Source of the DNA: Gammaproteobacteria bacterium | GTDB taxonomy: Bacteria; Pseudomonadota; Gammaproteobacteria; SZUA-140 | Reading direction: 5' to 3' | NCBI GenBank assembly: GCA_016712635.1 | Contig: JADJQS010000015.1 | Span: 248,001 to 312,000 of the forward strand | Length of the DNA: 64,000 bases | In this document: positions 33,173 through 41,977 of the stretch, piece by piece | Layout of the letters: each line of letters starts with the position of its first letter | Numbering within the stretch: position 1 is the stretch's first letter | Translations under genes and position numbers: made by a program | The notes under the pieces: generated by a model | Told to the model about the DNA's origin: nothing | Seen by the model: only the letters and a program-made list of their open reading frames with translations | Database searches by the model: none

Positions 33173-35260
33173 TCACCGGGAACGCAGCTCGGCAATAATC
33201 TCTTCGATCACACCGCCCCAGTCACCCGCGCTTTTCTGCCTGAAGAGGCGGGCGGACGGATACCAGGGGCTGTCGCTCCGCGCCGTCATCCAGCGCCAGT
33301 CCGGCCGGGTGGAGAGCATGATCCATGTGGCCTTGCCGAGGGCGCCTGCCAGGTGGGCCACCGAGGTGTCGACCGTGATCACCAGGTCCATTTCGGAGAT
33401 CAGGGCCGCCGTGTCGGAGAAATCCCTGAGTTCGTCCTGATGAGAACGGACCCGGGCGAATTCGGCGAGAACGGCCGCGTCGTCCGGCCGGATGTCGCGT
33501 TGCAGCGAGTGATATTCGAACTCCAGCCGCAACAGCGGCTCCAGCGCGCGCAGGGCAAGGCTGCGGTCGCGGTCGTTTCGGTGTCCTGCGTATCCCGACC
33601 ACGCCAGACCGATCCGCGTCACGGACTTCGCGCCGAGCCGGGCGCGGACGTCCGCCGCCTTGCGCGGGTCAACGCCCAGGTAGGGGATATCCGCCGGGAT
33701 GGTATCGACGCGGGTCCCGAATGCCAGCGGCAGGCTCATCAGCGGGCAATGCAGGTCGAAGTCCGGCGGCGTCTCGCCTTTGATGATCCGTCTGGCCCTG
33801 GTATTCAGCGTATCCGACAGCGTGGCGAGAGGTGAAGGGATCTCCAGGATGACCGTGGCGCCCAGGGCCTCCACCTGCGGGACATAACGCATGAACTGGA
33901 TCGCATCGCCCAGCCCCTGTTCCGCGTACAACAGCAGGGTTTTGCCGGCGATCGGCTGCTCGCCCGTCCACCCGGGCCGGGTGAACGTCCGTCTCCACTC
34001 CGCGAACTGATCGGTTTTCCGCCGCCACTCGTACAGCGGCCAGCCGCCCGCATAATCACCGAGCAGCAGTTTTTGAATGCCGAGGTTCATACCGGCCTCG
34101 GCGAAGTCCGGCTTGAGGCGGATCGCCTGTTCGTAACTGACGATCGCCTCCGCCGGCCGGTTCAGGTCGCGCAGCACGTTGCCGCGGTTGTTGTGTGCCT
34201 CGGCAGAGTCGGGTTTCAGCGCGAGGGCGCGGTCGAGGCTTTCCAGCGCCTCCTGCTGGCGGTTCAGGTCGCGCAGGCAGATGCCCCGGTTGCTGTGCGC
34301 CTCGGCATGATCCGGCCTGAGTGCGATCGCGCGGTCATAGCCCGCGAGCGCCTCCTGCAGGCGGTTGAGGGAACGCAGGGCGCCGCCCCGGCTGTGGTGC
34401 GCCTCGGCGAGGCCGGGGTTCAGGGCGATCGCCCGGTCGAAACCCAGCAGGGCTTCCTCATGCCGGTTCAGGCTGCGCAGGACGTTGCCGCGGTTGATAT
34501 GCGCCTCGACCAGGCCGGGTTTCAGCGCGAGTGCGCGGTCGAAGCCCGCCAGGGCTTCCTGCGGACGGTCCAGGTCGCGCAGGCAGATGCCCCGGTTGTT
34601 GTGCGCCTCGGCAAGGCCCGGCGTGAGCAGGATCGCGCGGTCGAAGCCCGCGAGCGCCTCCTGCAGGCGGTTGAGGGAACGCAGGGCGCCGCCGCGGTTG
34701 AGCAGCGCAAGGACAAGGTCGGGTTTGTGCCTGATCGCCTCATCGAAGCTGGCCAGCGCCTCGTGGTGGCGTCCCAGGTCCTGCAGGATGTTGCCGCGAT
34801 TGTTGTGCGCCTCGGCGAAATCGGGCTTCAGGGCAATCGCCCGGTCGAAATTCGCCAGGGATTCCTGCAGGCGTCCCAGCTTCCTGTACACCTGGCCGCG
34901 ATTGAAGTGCGCCGCAGCGAGCTTCGGGTCCAGGGCGATGGCCGTGTCGTAGCATGCCAGCGCTTCCGGGTAACGCCCCAGGTCCTCGAGCACGATGCCC
35001 TGATTGTACCGGGCGAGGCAATTGTCCGGTTTGCGCGCCGCGGCCAGGGCGAGGTGCTTCAGCGCGTCGTGCTTGTCCCCGAGTTGAAAGCGGATGATCC
35101 CCAGGTGGTGCAAGGCGTCAAAATTGCCGGGTTCCGCGGCCAGCGCCCTGCGCAATGATGCCTCCGCTTCCGCCAGCCGGCCCTGCCGGCTGAAGGCCGC
35201 GGCCTGATGGAGATGCGCCGAGATCCGGCTTTCCGTCCCGTCAGGGTTTGCATCGTTCAT
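33173..35260 (-). CDS. TPR-repeat protein with C-terminal glycosyltransferase-9-like domain
   Basis: A 695-residue protein with about a dozen 34-residue TPR units (about 20-430), most of the form AEAHNNRGNxLRDLxRxxEA. A GT-B-like C-terminal domain (about 450-690) follows, with LLLYAEQGLGDAIQFMRYVP, LAWSGYAGHRNDRDRSLAL and MDLVITVDTSVAHLAGALG, as in ADP-heptose:LPS and SPINDLY-like transferases. The substrate is unknown and no sugar genes are adjacent. ATG 35260 is preferred; ATG 35296 is an alternative. Two stretches 306 bp apart are nearly identical, showing recent three-repeat duplication. Confidence 0.87.
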   Translation of the reverse strand: MNDANPDGTESRISAHLHQAAAFSRQGRLAEAEASLRRALAAEPGNFDALHHLGIIRFQLGDKHDALKHLALAAARKPDNCLARYNQGIVLEDLGRYPEALACYDTAIALDPKLAAAHFNRGQVYRKLGRLQESLANFDRAIALKPDFAEAHNNRGNILQDLGRHHEALASFDEAIRHKPDLVLALLNRGGALRSLNRLQEALAGFDRAILLTPGLAEAHNNRGICLRDLDRPQEALAGFDRALALKPGLVEAHINRGNVLRSLNRHEEALLGFDRAIALNPGLAEAHHSRGGALRSLNRLQEALAGYDRAIALRPDHAEAHSNRGICLRDLNRQQEALESLDRALALKPDSAEAHNNRGNVLRDLNRPAEAIVSYEQAIRLKPDFAEAGMNLGIQKLLLGDYAGGWPLYEWRRKTDQFAEWRRTFTRPGWTGEQPIAGKTLLLYAEQGLGDAIQFMRYVPQVEALGATVILEIPSPLATLSDTLNTRARRIIKGETPPDFDLHCPLMSLPLAFGTRVDTIPADIPYLGVDPRKAADVRARLGAKSVTRIGLAWSGYAGHRNDRDRSLALRALEPLLRLEFEYHSLQRDIRPDDAAVLAEFARVRSHQDELRDFSDTAALISEMDLVITVDTSVAHLAGALGKATWIMLSTRPDWRWMTARSDSPWYPSARLFRQKSAGDWGGVIEEIIAELRSR
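34265..34690. repeat. 306-bp near-identical internal duplication (three TPR units)
   Basis: Words recur exactly 306 bp apart: CCTCCTGCAGGCGGTTGAGG at 34351 and 34657, and CAGGTCGCGCAGGCAGATGC at 34266 and 34572. 306 bp is three 102-bp (34-codon) repeats, so a block of three TPRs was copied in tandem and has diverged little. Confidence 0.8.
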
Positions 35261-35376
35261 TGCGGGGTCCCCGGTGATCCTGGCGCATCCGGCCATGCAT
35301 TCATCACGTCTCTGCGGATGGATTGTAACCGCAGGGAGACGTTTCCATCTCCTCCATCGGCGGATCGCCGGGTAAA

Positions 35377-36282
35377 TCAGGCGCGACTGCGCCGGCGCGC
35401 GCGCGGGTGCGCCGCGTCATAGACCTGGGCGAGATGCTGGAAGTCGAGATGGGTGTAGACCTGGGTGGTGGAGATGTCGGCGTGACCGAGGAGTTCCTGC
35501 ACCGCGCGCAGGTCGCCGCTCGATTCGAGCAGGTGGCTGGCGAAGGAGTGGCGCATCATGTGCGGGTGGAGGTTGAGGTCCAGTCCCTGACGGCGCGCCC
35601 AGACCTTGAGGCGCGACTGCACGCCGCGCGGGGTGACGCGCCGCCCGGCGATCCCGACGAACAGCGCGGTCGCATCCGGTCCCTGGATGGTGCGGCGCTC
35701 GGCCAGCCACGCCTCGAGCGCGGCGAGCGCATGGCGCCCCACCGGCACGACGCGGGTCTTGCTGCCCTTGCCGGTGACACGCACGGTGGCGTCGCGCGCA
35801 TCGAGGTCGGCGAGGTCGAGCCTGACCAGTTCCGCCAGGCGCAGACCGGAAGAGTAGAAAAGCTCCAGGATGGCGCGATCGCGCCGGATGAGGACATCGT
35901 CCTTCGCGGGCGCGTCGAGCAATTGCCCCATCCGGTCGACGTCCAGTGTTTGCGGCAGCGGCCGTGGCGACTTCGGGGCGCGCACGCCGACCGCCGGATT
36001 GTGCGCCAGCTCCTGCTGGCCGGTCAGCCAGGCGAAGAAGCCGCGCAGGGCGGACAGCAGGCGTTGCAGGCTGCGACCGTTGAGGCCGCGCCGGTGCTGC
36101 GCCGCGACCAGGCCGCGGATGTGATGCACGGTCAGGTCCTGCCAGCATCCGATACCTTCGGCGATGCAGAACGCATCGAGCCGGGCGAGATCGCGCCGGT
36201 AGCCAGCCAGGGTATGCGGGGAGAACCGGCGCTCGACCCGCAGGATCTCCAGGTAGCGTTCGATCCGGCCGGAGCGGTCCAT
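35377..36282 (-). CDS. xerC: Site-specific tyrosine recombinase XerC
   Basis: Resolves chromosome dimers at dif together with XerD. The 301 residues have the SAM-like N-terminal domain (VERRFSPHTLAGYRRDLARL) and a catalytic domain with Arg in SSGLRLAELVRLDLADLD, Lys in GKGSKTRVVPVG, the HxxR box in HPHMMRHSFASHLLESSGDL, His in LGHADISTTQVY and the nucleophile Tyr in YTHLDFQHL. Located after DUF484 with a 5-bp gap, as in the E. coli dapF-yigA-xerC operon. Confidence 0.96.
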   Translation of the reverse strand: MDRSGRIERYLEILRVERRFSPHTLAGYRRDLARLDAFCIAEGIGCWQDLTVHHIRGLVAAQHRRGLNGRSLQRLLSALRGFFAWLTGQQELAHNPAVGVRAPKSPRPLPQTLDVDRMGQLLDAPAKDDVLIRRDRAILELFYSSGLRLAELVRLDLADLDARDATVRVTGKGSKTRVVPVGRHALAALEAWLAERRTIQGPDATALFVGIAGRRVTPRGVQSRLKVWARRQGLDLNLHPHMMRHSFASHLLESSGDLRAVQELLGHADISTTQVYTHLDFQHLAQVYDAAHPRARRRSRA

Positions 36283-36287
36283 TGTTA

Positions 36288-37031
36288 TCAGGTGCGTGGC
36301 GCGTCGCGCAGGCAGGCGGCCAGCTTGCGGCCGATCAGCTCGTTCATGTAGTTGAGATAGGTGGTGCCGATTTCCGGCGTGAAGCGCTCCGCGCTGCGGC
36401 TGCCGATGGCGAGCAGGCCGACGACGGGAATGCCCGAGCTTCCGGCGAGCGGCAGCAGCGCGGCAGAACCGATCTCGCCCGCCGTGGTGGGAAACAGCTG
36501 GACCAGCTGGTCGTTGGGCAGATGTCCGCACACCGGCCTGCCGGCTGCTACCACCGCCTGCAGCGAAGGGGTCAGGGCGTCGGCCGCGATTGCCTCGACA
36601 TTCAGGAATGCATGCGCGCCGGCGTCGAGGCGAAGCTCGCCGTCGGTGACGAACAGGCGCAGCGTCGCCGCGTCGGCATGGAAATCCTGCCGCAGGCCCG
36701 TCTCGAGCAGGGCGAGCGCATCCTCCAGTGTCGCGCTGTCCATCAGCTTCACCGTGAGCTGTTGCAGGCGCGCGATCAGTTCGTCGTTGTAGCGGGCGAT
36801 CTGCACCAGCTCCTGCAATTGCGCGCGATAACGCTGCGTCTCCTCGCGCAGCAGCGCGACCTGGCGCTCCACCAGGGAAATGGCGCCGCCGGTGGGGTGC
36901 GGCAGGGTGAGCGCGCGGATCAGGTCGTCGCGTCCCAGGAAGAAATCCGGATGGCTTCGCAGGTAGTCTTCGACGGCCTGCGCGGCGGGTGCCTGCAGGT
37001 CGCCCGCCGGTTCGGTATGTGCAGTGCTCAT
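36288..37031 (-). CDS. DUF484 (YigA) family GAF-like protein
   Basis: A 247-residue protein: N-terminal VEDYLRSHPDFFLGRDDLIR, a coiled-coil stretch (about 65-105, LVERQVALLREETQRYRAQL), and a GAF-like domain (about 110-245, GSAALLPLAGSSGIPVVGLL and LAIGSRSAERFTPEIGTTYL). DUF484 genes lie between dapF and xerC in most gammaproteobacteria; the function is unknown. The start overlaps the dapF stop (ATGA). Confidence 0.93.
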   Translation of the reverse strand: MSTAHTEPAGDLQAPAAQAVEDYLRSHPDFFLGRDDLIRALTLPHPTGGAISLVERQVALLREETQRYRAQLQELVQIARYNDELIARLQQLTVKLMDSATLEDALALLETGLRQDFHADAATLRLFVTDGELRLDAGAHAFLNVEAIAADALTPSLQAVVAAGRPVCGHLPNDQLVQLFPTTAGEIGSAALLPLAGSSGIPVVGLLAIGSRSAERFTPEIGTTYLNYMNELIGRKLAACLRDAPRT

Positions 37032-37873
37032 AGCGCGATGGTTCCCTCGAATACCAGGGTGGCGGGTCCGGTCATGGCGACGCTGGCGCCGTCGCCCCCC
37101 CATTGTACGAACAGGCTGCCGCCGGGCAGCTCCACGGCGACGCGCTCGTCGAGCAGGCCGCGCAGCCGGCCCGCGACCACGGCCGCGCAGGCGCCGCTGC
37201 CACAGGCCAGGGTTTCGCCGGCGCCGCGCTCGAATACGCGCAGGCGGATGTGGGCGCGGTCCTGGACCTCCATGAATCCGACGTTGACGCGCTGCGGAAA
37301 GTGCGCGTCATGCTCGATCAGCGGTCCCAGGCGATCGACGGGGGCGGAGGTGACATCTTCCACCAGCAGCACGGCATGTGGATTGCCCATGGACACGGCG
37401 CAGATCTCGATCCGGTCGCCGCCGACCTCCAGGCTGTAGATGGGTCCGGTCTGCTCGGTGACGAACGGCACGGCGGAGGGTTCGAGGCGCGGCGCGCCCA
37501 TGTCCACCGTCACCAGGTTGCCGTCCAGCAGCTGCGTGCGCAGCAGCCCGCTGCTCGTCTCCAGCACGAGCTGGTCTTTGGCGGTCAGGCCGCGTTCGCG
37601 CACAAAGCGCGCGAAGCAGCGCGCGCCGTTGCCGCATTGCCCGGACTCGCTGCCGTCTGCGTTGAAGATGCGGTAGCGGAAGTCTGCGCGCGCGTCGGTG
37701 GCAGGCTCGACCATCAGGAGCTGGTCGCAGCCGACGCCGGTGTGGCGGTCGGCGAGGAAGCGTATCTGCTCGTGCGTGAGCGCCACGGGCCGGGTGACGG
37801 CGTCGATGATCACGAAATCGTTGCCCAGTCCGTGCATCTTGCTGAACGGAAGCGTCGAATTGGCGGTCGGCAC
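37028..37873 (-). CDS. dapF: Diaminopimelate epimerase
   Basis: Converts LL- to meso-diaminopimelate for lysine and peptidoglycan synthesis. Both catalytic cysteines are present: CGNGARCFARFV in the N-terminal half and ACGSGACAAVVAG in the C-terminal half, along with the N-terminal FSKMHGLGNDFVIIDA. The start is taken as GTG at 37873, preceded by GGAGAA, giving 281 residues. An ATG further upstream (37915) or the internal ATG at 37837 is less likely. The lysA and lptM genes often found upstream are absent. Confidence 0.95.
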   Translation of the reverse strand: MPTANSTLPFSKMHGLGNDFVIIDAVTRPVALTHEQIRFLADRHTGVGCDQLLMVEPATDARADFRYRIFNADGSESGQCGNGARCFARFVRERGLTAKDQLVLETSSGLLRTQLLDGNLVTVDMGAPRLEPSAVPFVTEQTGPIYSLEVGGDRIEICAVSMGNPHAVLLVEDVTSAPVDRLGPLIEHDAHFPQRVNVGFMEVQDRAHIRLRVFERGAGETLACGSGACAAVVAGRLRGLLDERVAVELPGGSLFVQWGGDGASVAMTGPATLVFEGTIAL

Positions 37874-37945
37874 GGTGGCGGCGGTTTCTCCGGGGATTTG
37901 GCCGGAGTATAGCAAGCTTCTCCGGACGTGTGCAGCGCGGCCTGT

Positions 37946-39154
37946 CTACGCCGTTGCGGCGGAGGGCCGGCCGGTGGTCGAATGCGCCGATGTGTCGCCG
38001 GTATCGAGCAGCCGCAGAATGTCCTCGCTGCAGTCCATGGCATCGCGGTATCCAAGCTGCATCAGCTCGCGGCAGTATTCCTGCTCGAACAGCAGGTAAC
38101 TCAGCAGGGTGGCGCCGTGGCCGTGAAACGCGCCGATGCGGCGCAGCAGGAAGCGCAGCGGTCGCGGCAGCAGGTGGGCATGGCGCGCGGCGATGTCGTC
38201 GATGTTGCGGCTGGGGGTGATGCTCAGCACCTCTACCGGTCGCAGCGCGATGCCGCCCTGTACCAGATGATGATCGGGGATCAGGCTGATGGTCCGGTTG
38301 ATGCGCTCGAGGCGTTCCAGGTCCGTGTCGAGGCTGTCGAGGAAGATGCTGTTGAGGATGTGTCCCGCAACCTCGGCGACGGTCGGGTACGTGTTCTCCA
38401 TGGCGGACGGGCTCGTCCCGCTGTTCTGCCTCTTGCGTATCCCGACCACCAGGATGCGGTCTGCGCCGAGGTGCAGCGCGGGGCTCAGCGGCGCGATCTG
38501 GCGTATCGAACCGTCACCGAAGTAATCGTTCCCGACCCTGATGGCGGAAAACACCAGCGGTATGGCGGAGGAAGCCATCAGGTGTTCGATCGTGATGGCT
38601 TCCGCATGGCCGAGGCGCCGCTCGCGGTTCCAGTCCTGCACCGACGGATGCGCCTGGAAGAAGGTGATGGAATGCCCCAGGCGGTAACTCGAGGCGGTGA
38701 TGCCGACCGCGTGCAGCAGGCCCGCATCGATGGAGCGCTGGATCTGCCCGCACGGCAGGGATTCCCGGAGCAGTCCGTGGAGCGGCGCGCGGTCGAGCAG
38801 CGAATGGGGGTTGTAGCGGCCGAGGCCGCCCAGAATCATCGCCGCCAGCCAGTGCGCACCGGTCCTGGCGAGGCCGGGCACGTCGGCGCGGAACACCTGG
38901 TGCACGTGGAAGTCCTTCCACACCCGGCTGATGCGCAGCACGGCGCGGCGGAAATGGTCGGCGTGGATGGCGAGCGCCGCGGCATTGATGGAGCCGGCCG
39001 AGGTGCCGGTGATGACCTGGAAGGGCGAGGGCGAGTCCTTGGGTACAAGGCGCGCGATGGCGCGCAGAACTCCCACCTGGTAGGCGGCGCGCGCGCCGCC
39101 GCCTGGGAGGACGAGCCCGATCTTCGGTTTCGCGGATGGCGGTTGCGTAGGCAT
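37946..39154 (-). CDS. Patatin-like phospholipase family protein
   Basis: A 402-residue protein with the patatin Ser-Asp dyad: oxyanion loop LVLPGGGARAAYQVGVLRAI, nucleophile VITGTSAGSINAAAL (Ser near residue 58) and the DGSIRQIAPLSPALHLGADR aspartate. A C-terminal extension of about 130 residues follows the catalytic domain. Likely a cytoplasmic or membrane-associated acyl hydrolase of the RssA-like class; the substrate is unknown. It sits between dapF and ubiD on the same strand but with gaps on both sides. Confidence 0.9.
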   Translation of the reverse strand: MPTQPPSAKPKIGLVLPGGGARAAYQVGVLRAIARLVPKDSPSPFQVITGTSAGSINAAALAIHADHFRRAVLRISRVWKDFHVHQVFRADVPGLARTGAHWLAAMILGGLGRYNPHSLLDRAPLHGLLRESLPCGQIQRSIDAGLLHAVGITASSYRLGHSITFFQAHPSVQDWNRERRLGHAEAITIEHLMASSAIPLVFSAIRVGNDYFGDGSIRQIAPLSPALHLGADRILVVGIRKRQNSGTSPSAMENTYPTVAEVAGHILNSIFLDSLDTDLERLERINRTISLIPDHHLVQGGIALRPVEVLSITPSRNIDDIAARHAHLLPRPLRFLLRRIGAFHGHGATLLSYLLFEQEYCRELMQLGYRDAMDCSEDILRLLDTGDTSAHSTTGRPSAATA

Positions 39155-39355
39155 CGCGTTTGTCCGGGAGACGGCATGAACGGGGCGTCCGCGGCCTTCC
39201 TGCCGTGTAGCCGCCCTCCTGATTATATCGGCCCGACGGGAAGATTTATGCAACTGCGCCGCCGTCACCAGGCGCGGGCACGGACCACGTGCCCGTCCCG
39301 GTCGCTGTGCGATACCGCCGGGGACAGATCGTGGAATCGGTACCCTCTCGCCGCG

Positions 39356-40831
39356 TTAAGGCGGCAACCGGATGCCCAGCTCGTCCCAGATGGTGTCCAC
39401 GCGCCGGCGCACCTCGTCGGACATGCGGATCGGCGTGCCCCAGGCGCGCTGCGTCTCGCCCGGCCACTTGCCGGTGGCGTCGAAGCCGATCTTGGAGCCC
39501 AGCCCCGACACCGGCGAGGCGAAGTCCAGGTAGTCGATCGGCGTGTTCTCGATGATGACGGTATCGCGCGCCGGGTCCATGCGCGTGGTCATGGCCCATA
39601 CCACGTCCTTCCAGTCGCGCACGTTGATGTCGTCGTCGGTGACGATGACGAACTTGGTGTACATGAACTGGCGCAGGAACGACCAGACACCGAACATCAC
39701 GCGCTTGGCATGACCGGGATACTGCTTGCGCAGGCTGACGCAGGCGAGGCGGTAGGAACAGCCCTCGGGCGGCAGGTAGAAGTCGATGATCTCGGGGAAC
39801 TGCTTCTGCAGGATCGGCACGAACACCTCATTCAGCGCCATCCCGAGCACCGCGGGCTCGTCGGGCGGACGACCGGTGTAGGTGCTGTGGTAGATCGGGT
39901 CGTCGCGGTGGGTGATGCGGTCGATGGTGAACACCGGGAAGCGCTCGACCTCGTTGTAATAGCCGGTGTGGTCGCCGAACGGCCCTTCGGGCGCTTCGTC
40001 GCCAGGATGAATGTGGCCCTCGAGCACGAATTCGGCGCTGGCCGGCACGGAAAGGTCGCTGCCGATGCATTTCACGACCTCTGTGCGCCCGCCGCGCAGC
40101 AGGCCGGCGAAGGCGTATTCCGACAGCGTGTCCGGCACCGGCGTGACCGCGCCGAGGATGGTGGCCGGGTCGGCGCCCAGCGCCACGGCGACCGGGAACG
40201 GCTCGCCCGGGCTCGCCGCCAGCCAGTCGCGATAGTCGAGCGCGCCGCCGCGGTGCGGCAGCCAGCGCATGATGACGCGGTTGCGGTCGATCACCTGCTG
40301 GCGGTAGATGCCGAGGTTCTGCCGCGGTTTGTGCGGCCCGCGCGTGACGACCAGCGCCCAGGTGATGAGCGGCGCGACATCTCCCGGCCAGCAGGTCTGG
40401 ATCGGCAGCCGCGCGAGATCCACCGCGTCCCCTTCGATTACGTTCTGCTGGCAGGGCGCGCCGCCGACCGTCTTCGGGTTCATGTTGAGCGCCTGTTTGA
40501 GCACCGGCCATTTGTCCCAGGCGTCGCGCAGGCCGGCCGGCGGTTCCGGCTCCTTCAGGCAGGCGAGCAACTGGCCGATCTCGCGCAGCGCCGCGACCGA
40601 GTCGGCGCCCATGCCGAGCGCGACGCGCTCGGGCGTTCCGAACAGATTGGCGAGTACGGGGATGGCATGGCCCTTGGGTTGTTCGAACAGCAGCGCCGGA
40701 CCGCCCTTGCGCAGGGTGCGGTCGCAGATCTCGGTCATCTCGAGGTACGGGTCGACCGCGGTCCGCACGCGGACCAGGTCGCCCTTCTGTTCCAGCGCTG
40801 CAATGAAGTCGCGCAGGTCGCGGTATTTCAT
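39356..40831 (-). CDS. ubiD: 4-hydroxy-3-polyprenylbenzoate decarboxylase UbiD
   Basis: Prenylated-FMN-dependent decarboxylase of ubiquinone synthesis. The 491 residues start MKYRDLRDFIAALEQKGDL and include GPALLFEQPKGHAIPVLANL, EGPFGDHTGYYNEVERFPVF, the catalytic region EVFVPILQKQFPEIIDFYLP with PEGCSYRLACVSL, and DDDINVRDWKDVVWAMTTRM. Length and motifs fit E. coli UbiD. The flavin prenyltransferase UbiX is not in the window. A decayed copy of the REP-like palindrome lies just downstream (39320-39344). Confidence 0.96.
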   Translation of the reverse strand: MKYRDLRDFIAALEQKGDLVRVRTAVDPYLEMTEICDRTLRKGGPALLFEQPKGHAIPVLANLFGTPERVALGMGADSVAALREIGQLLACLKEPEPPAGLRDAWDKWPVLKQALNMNPKTVGGAPCQQNVIEGDAVDLARLPIQTCWPGDVAPLITWALVVTRGPHKPRQNLGIYRQQVIDRNRVIMRWLPHRGGALDYRDWLAASPGEPFPVAVALGADPATILGAVTPVPDTLSEYAFAGLLRGGRTEVVKCIGSDLSVPASAEFVLEGHIHPGDEAPEGPFGDHTGYYNEVERFPVFTIDRITHRDDPIYHSTYTGRPPDEPAVLGMALNEVFVPILQKQFPEIIDFYLPPEGCSYRLACVSLRKQYPGHAKRVMFGVWSFLRQFMYTKFVIVTDDDINVRDWKDVVWAMTTRMDPARDTVIIENTPIDYLDFASPVSGLGSKIGFDATGKWPGETQRAWGTPIRMSDEVRRRVDTIWDELGIRLPP

Positions 40832-40929
40832 GGTGTGAATCGCTGTTCGTACGTTGATGGTTGCAGGCCGCGGGCGGCGGTTATCGGCCCATTATACGTT
40901 GCCCGTCGGTGCCTGGCTTGCCGCGGCGG

Positions 40930-41697
40930 TTACGGGGCGAATTCCGCGATCACCGGTGCGTGGTCCGACGGACGTTCCGCGGCGCGCGGCGTCCTGTCGA
41001 CGCGGCAATCACTGCAGCGTGCGCACAGCGCCGCGCTGGCCAGGATGTGATCGATGCGCAGGCCGAGATTGCGCCGGAACGCCGCCATGCGGTAATCCCA
41101 CCAGCTGTAGACCGGTTCGTCGGGATGCCTGAGGCGCAGCGTATCGCACAGACCGGTGGACAGCAGGCGGGCGAAGGCCTCGCGCTCCGCCGCGCTGAAC
41201 AGCACCCGGCCCTCCCAGGCCGCCGGGTCGTGCACGTCGAGCGGCGCGGGTGCGATGTTGAAATCGCCCAGCACCACCACCTCGGCATGGCGCGTCAGTT
41301 CGTCGTGGATGAAGCGCGTCACCTGTTCGAGCCACTGCAGTTTGTAACGGTATTTGTCCGAGTCCACGCTCTCACCGTTGGGGACGTAGAGGTTGAGCAC
41401 GCGCACGGATCCGCAGGTGAGCCCGAGGATGCGCCGCTGCGGGTCATCGAGCCCGGGGATGTCCCGGATCATGTCGTGCGCCGGCTCCCGCGTCAGGACG
41501 GCCACGCCGTTGTAGGTCTTCTGTCCGGAGAATTCCGCATGATAGCCGGCGGCGAGCAGTTCCTCGCGCGGAAACTGCTCGTCCTGCAGCTTGGTCTCCT
41601 GCAGCGCCAGGATGTCGGGCCGGACGGAGGCGAGCCAGTCGAGCACCTGCGGCAGGCGGACCCGCAATGAGTTGACGTTCCAGCTTGCGATCTTCAT
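40930..41697 (-). CDS. xthA: Exodeoxyribonuclease III (AP endonuclease)
   Basis: Magnesium-dependent AP endonuclease and 3'-5' exonuclease of base excision repair. The 255-residue protein carries the whole EEP signature: ASWNVNSLRVRLPQVLDWL, ALQETKLQDEQFP with the metal glutamate, NLYVPNGE, VLGDFNIAPAPLDVHDP, LGLRIDHILASAAL and the C-terminal SDHAPVIAEF. Shorter-form XthA as in many proteobacteria. Confidence 0.96.
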   Translation of the reverse strand: MKIASWNVNSLRVRLPQVLDWLASVRPDILALQETKLQDEQFPREELLAAGYHAEFSGQKTYNGVAVLTREPAHDMIRDIPGLDDPQRRILGLTCGSVRVLNLYVPNGESVDSDKYRYKLQWLEQVTRFIHDELTRHAEVVVLGDFNIAPAPLDVHDPAAWEGRVLFSAAEREAFARLLSTGLCDTLRLRHPDEPVYSWWDYRMAAFRRNLGLRIDHILASAALCARCSDCRVDRTPRAAERPSDHAPVIAEFAP

Positions 41698-41977
41698 CGG
41701 GGCATGGCTACGGATCAGGGGTGAATTGTCGTGTTAACTCCTTGTCAGGAATGGGAAACAACCTGCGGAAAGCCCCCGGACCGCCGATACAGACTATGGG
41801 ATCCATCCTGACCGCGAACATCCCGCAGCCTAGCGCGGCCGGCTGGCAAACTCAAACACCTGACACAGGCGCGCCGGATGACAAGCGTATACTTACGGCG
41901 GATACTCGGGAAGATCCACTGCACGTCTCATTACGTCGTGCGGTCCGGCGGCCGACGGGACCGCGAGGGATCGTGAT

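Noticed and set aside
39320..39344. Further REP-like palindrome downstream of ubiD
   Set aside because: Only a partly paired GGGGACAGAT...ATCGGTACC remains; too decayed to list as a feature, though it may be an old copy.
37928..41050. 1040-codon plus-strand open frame
   Set aside because: It runs antisense through patatin, ubiD and part of xthA, which carry full family motifs; composition is that of a shadow frame.
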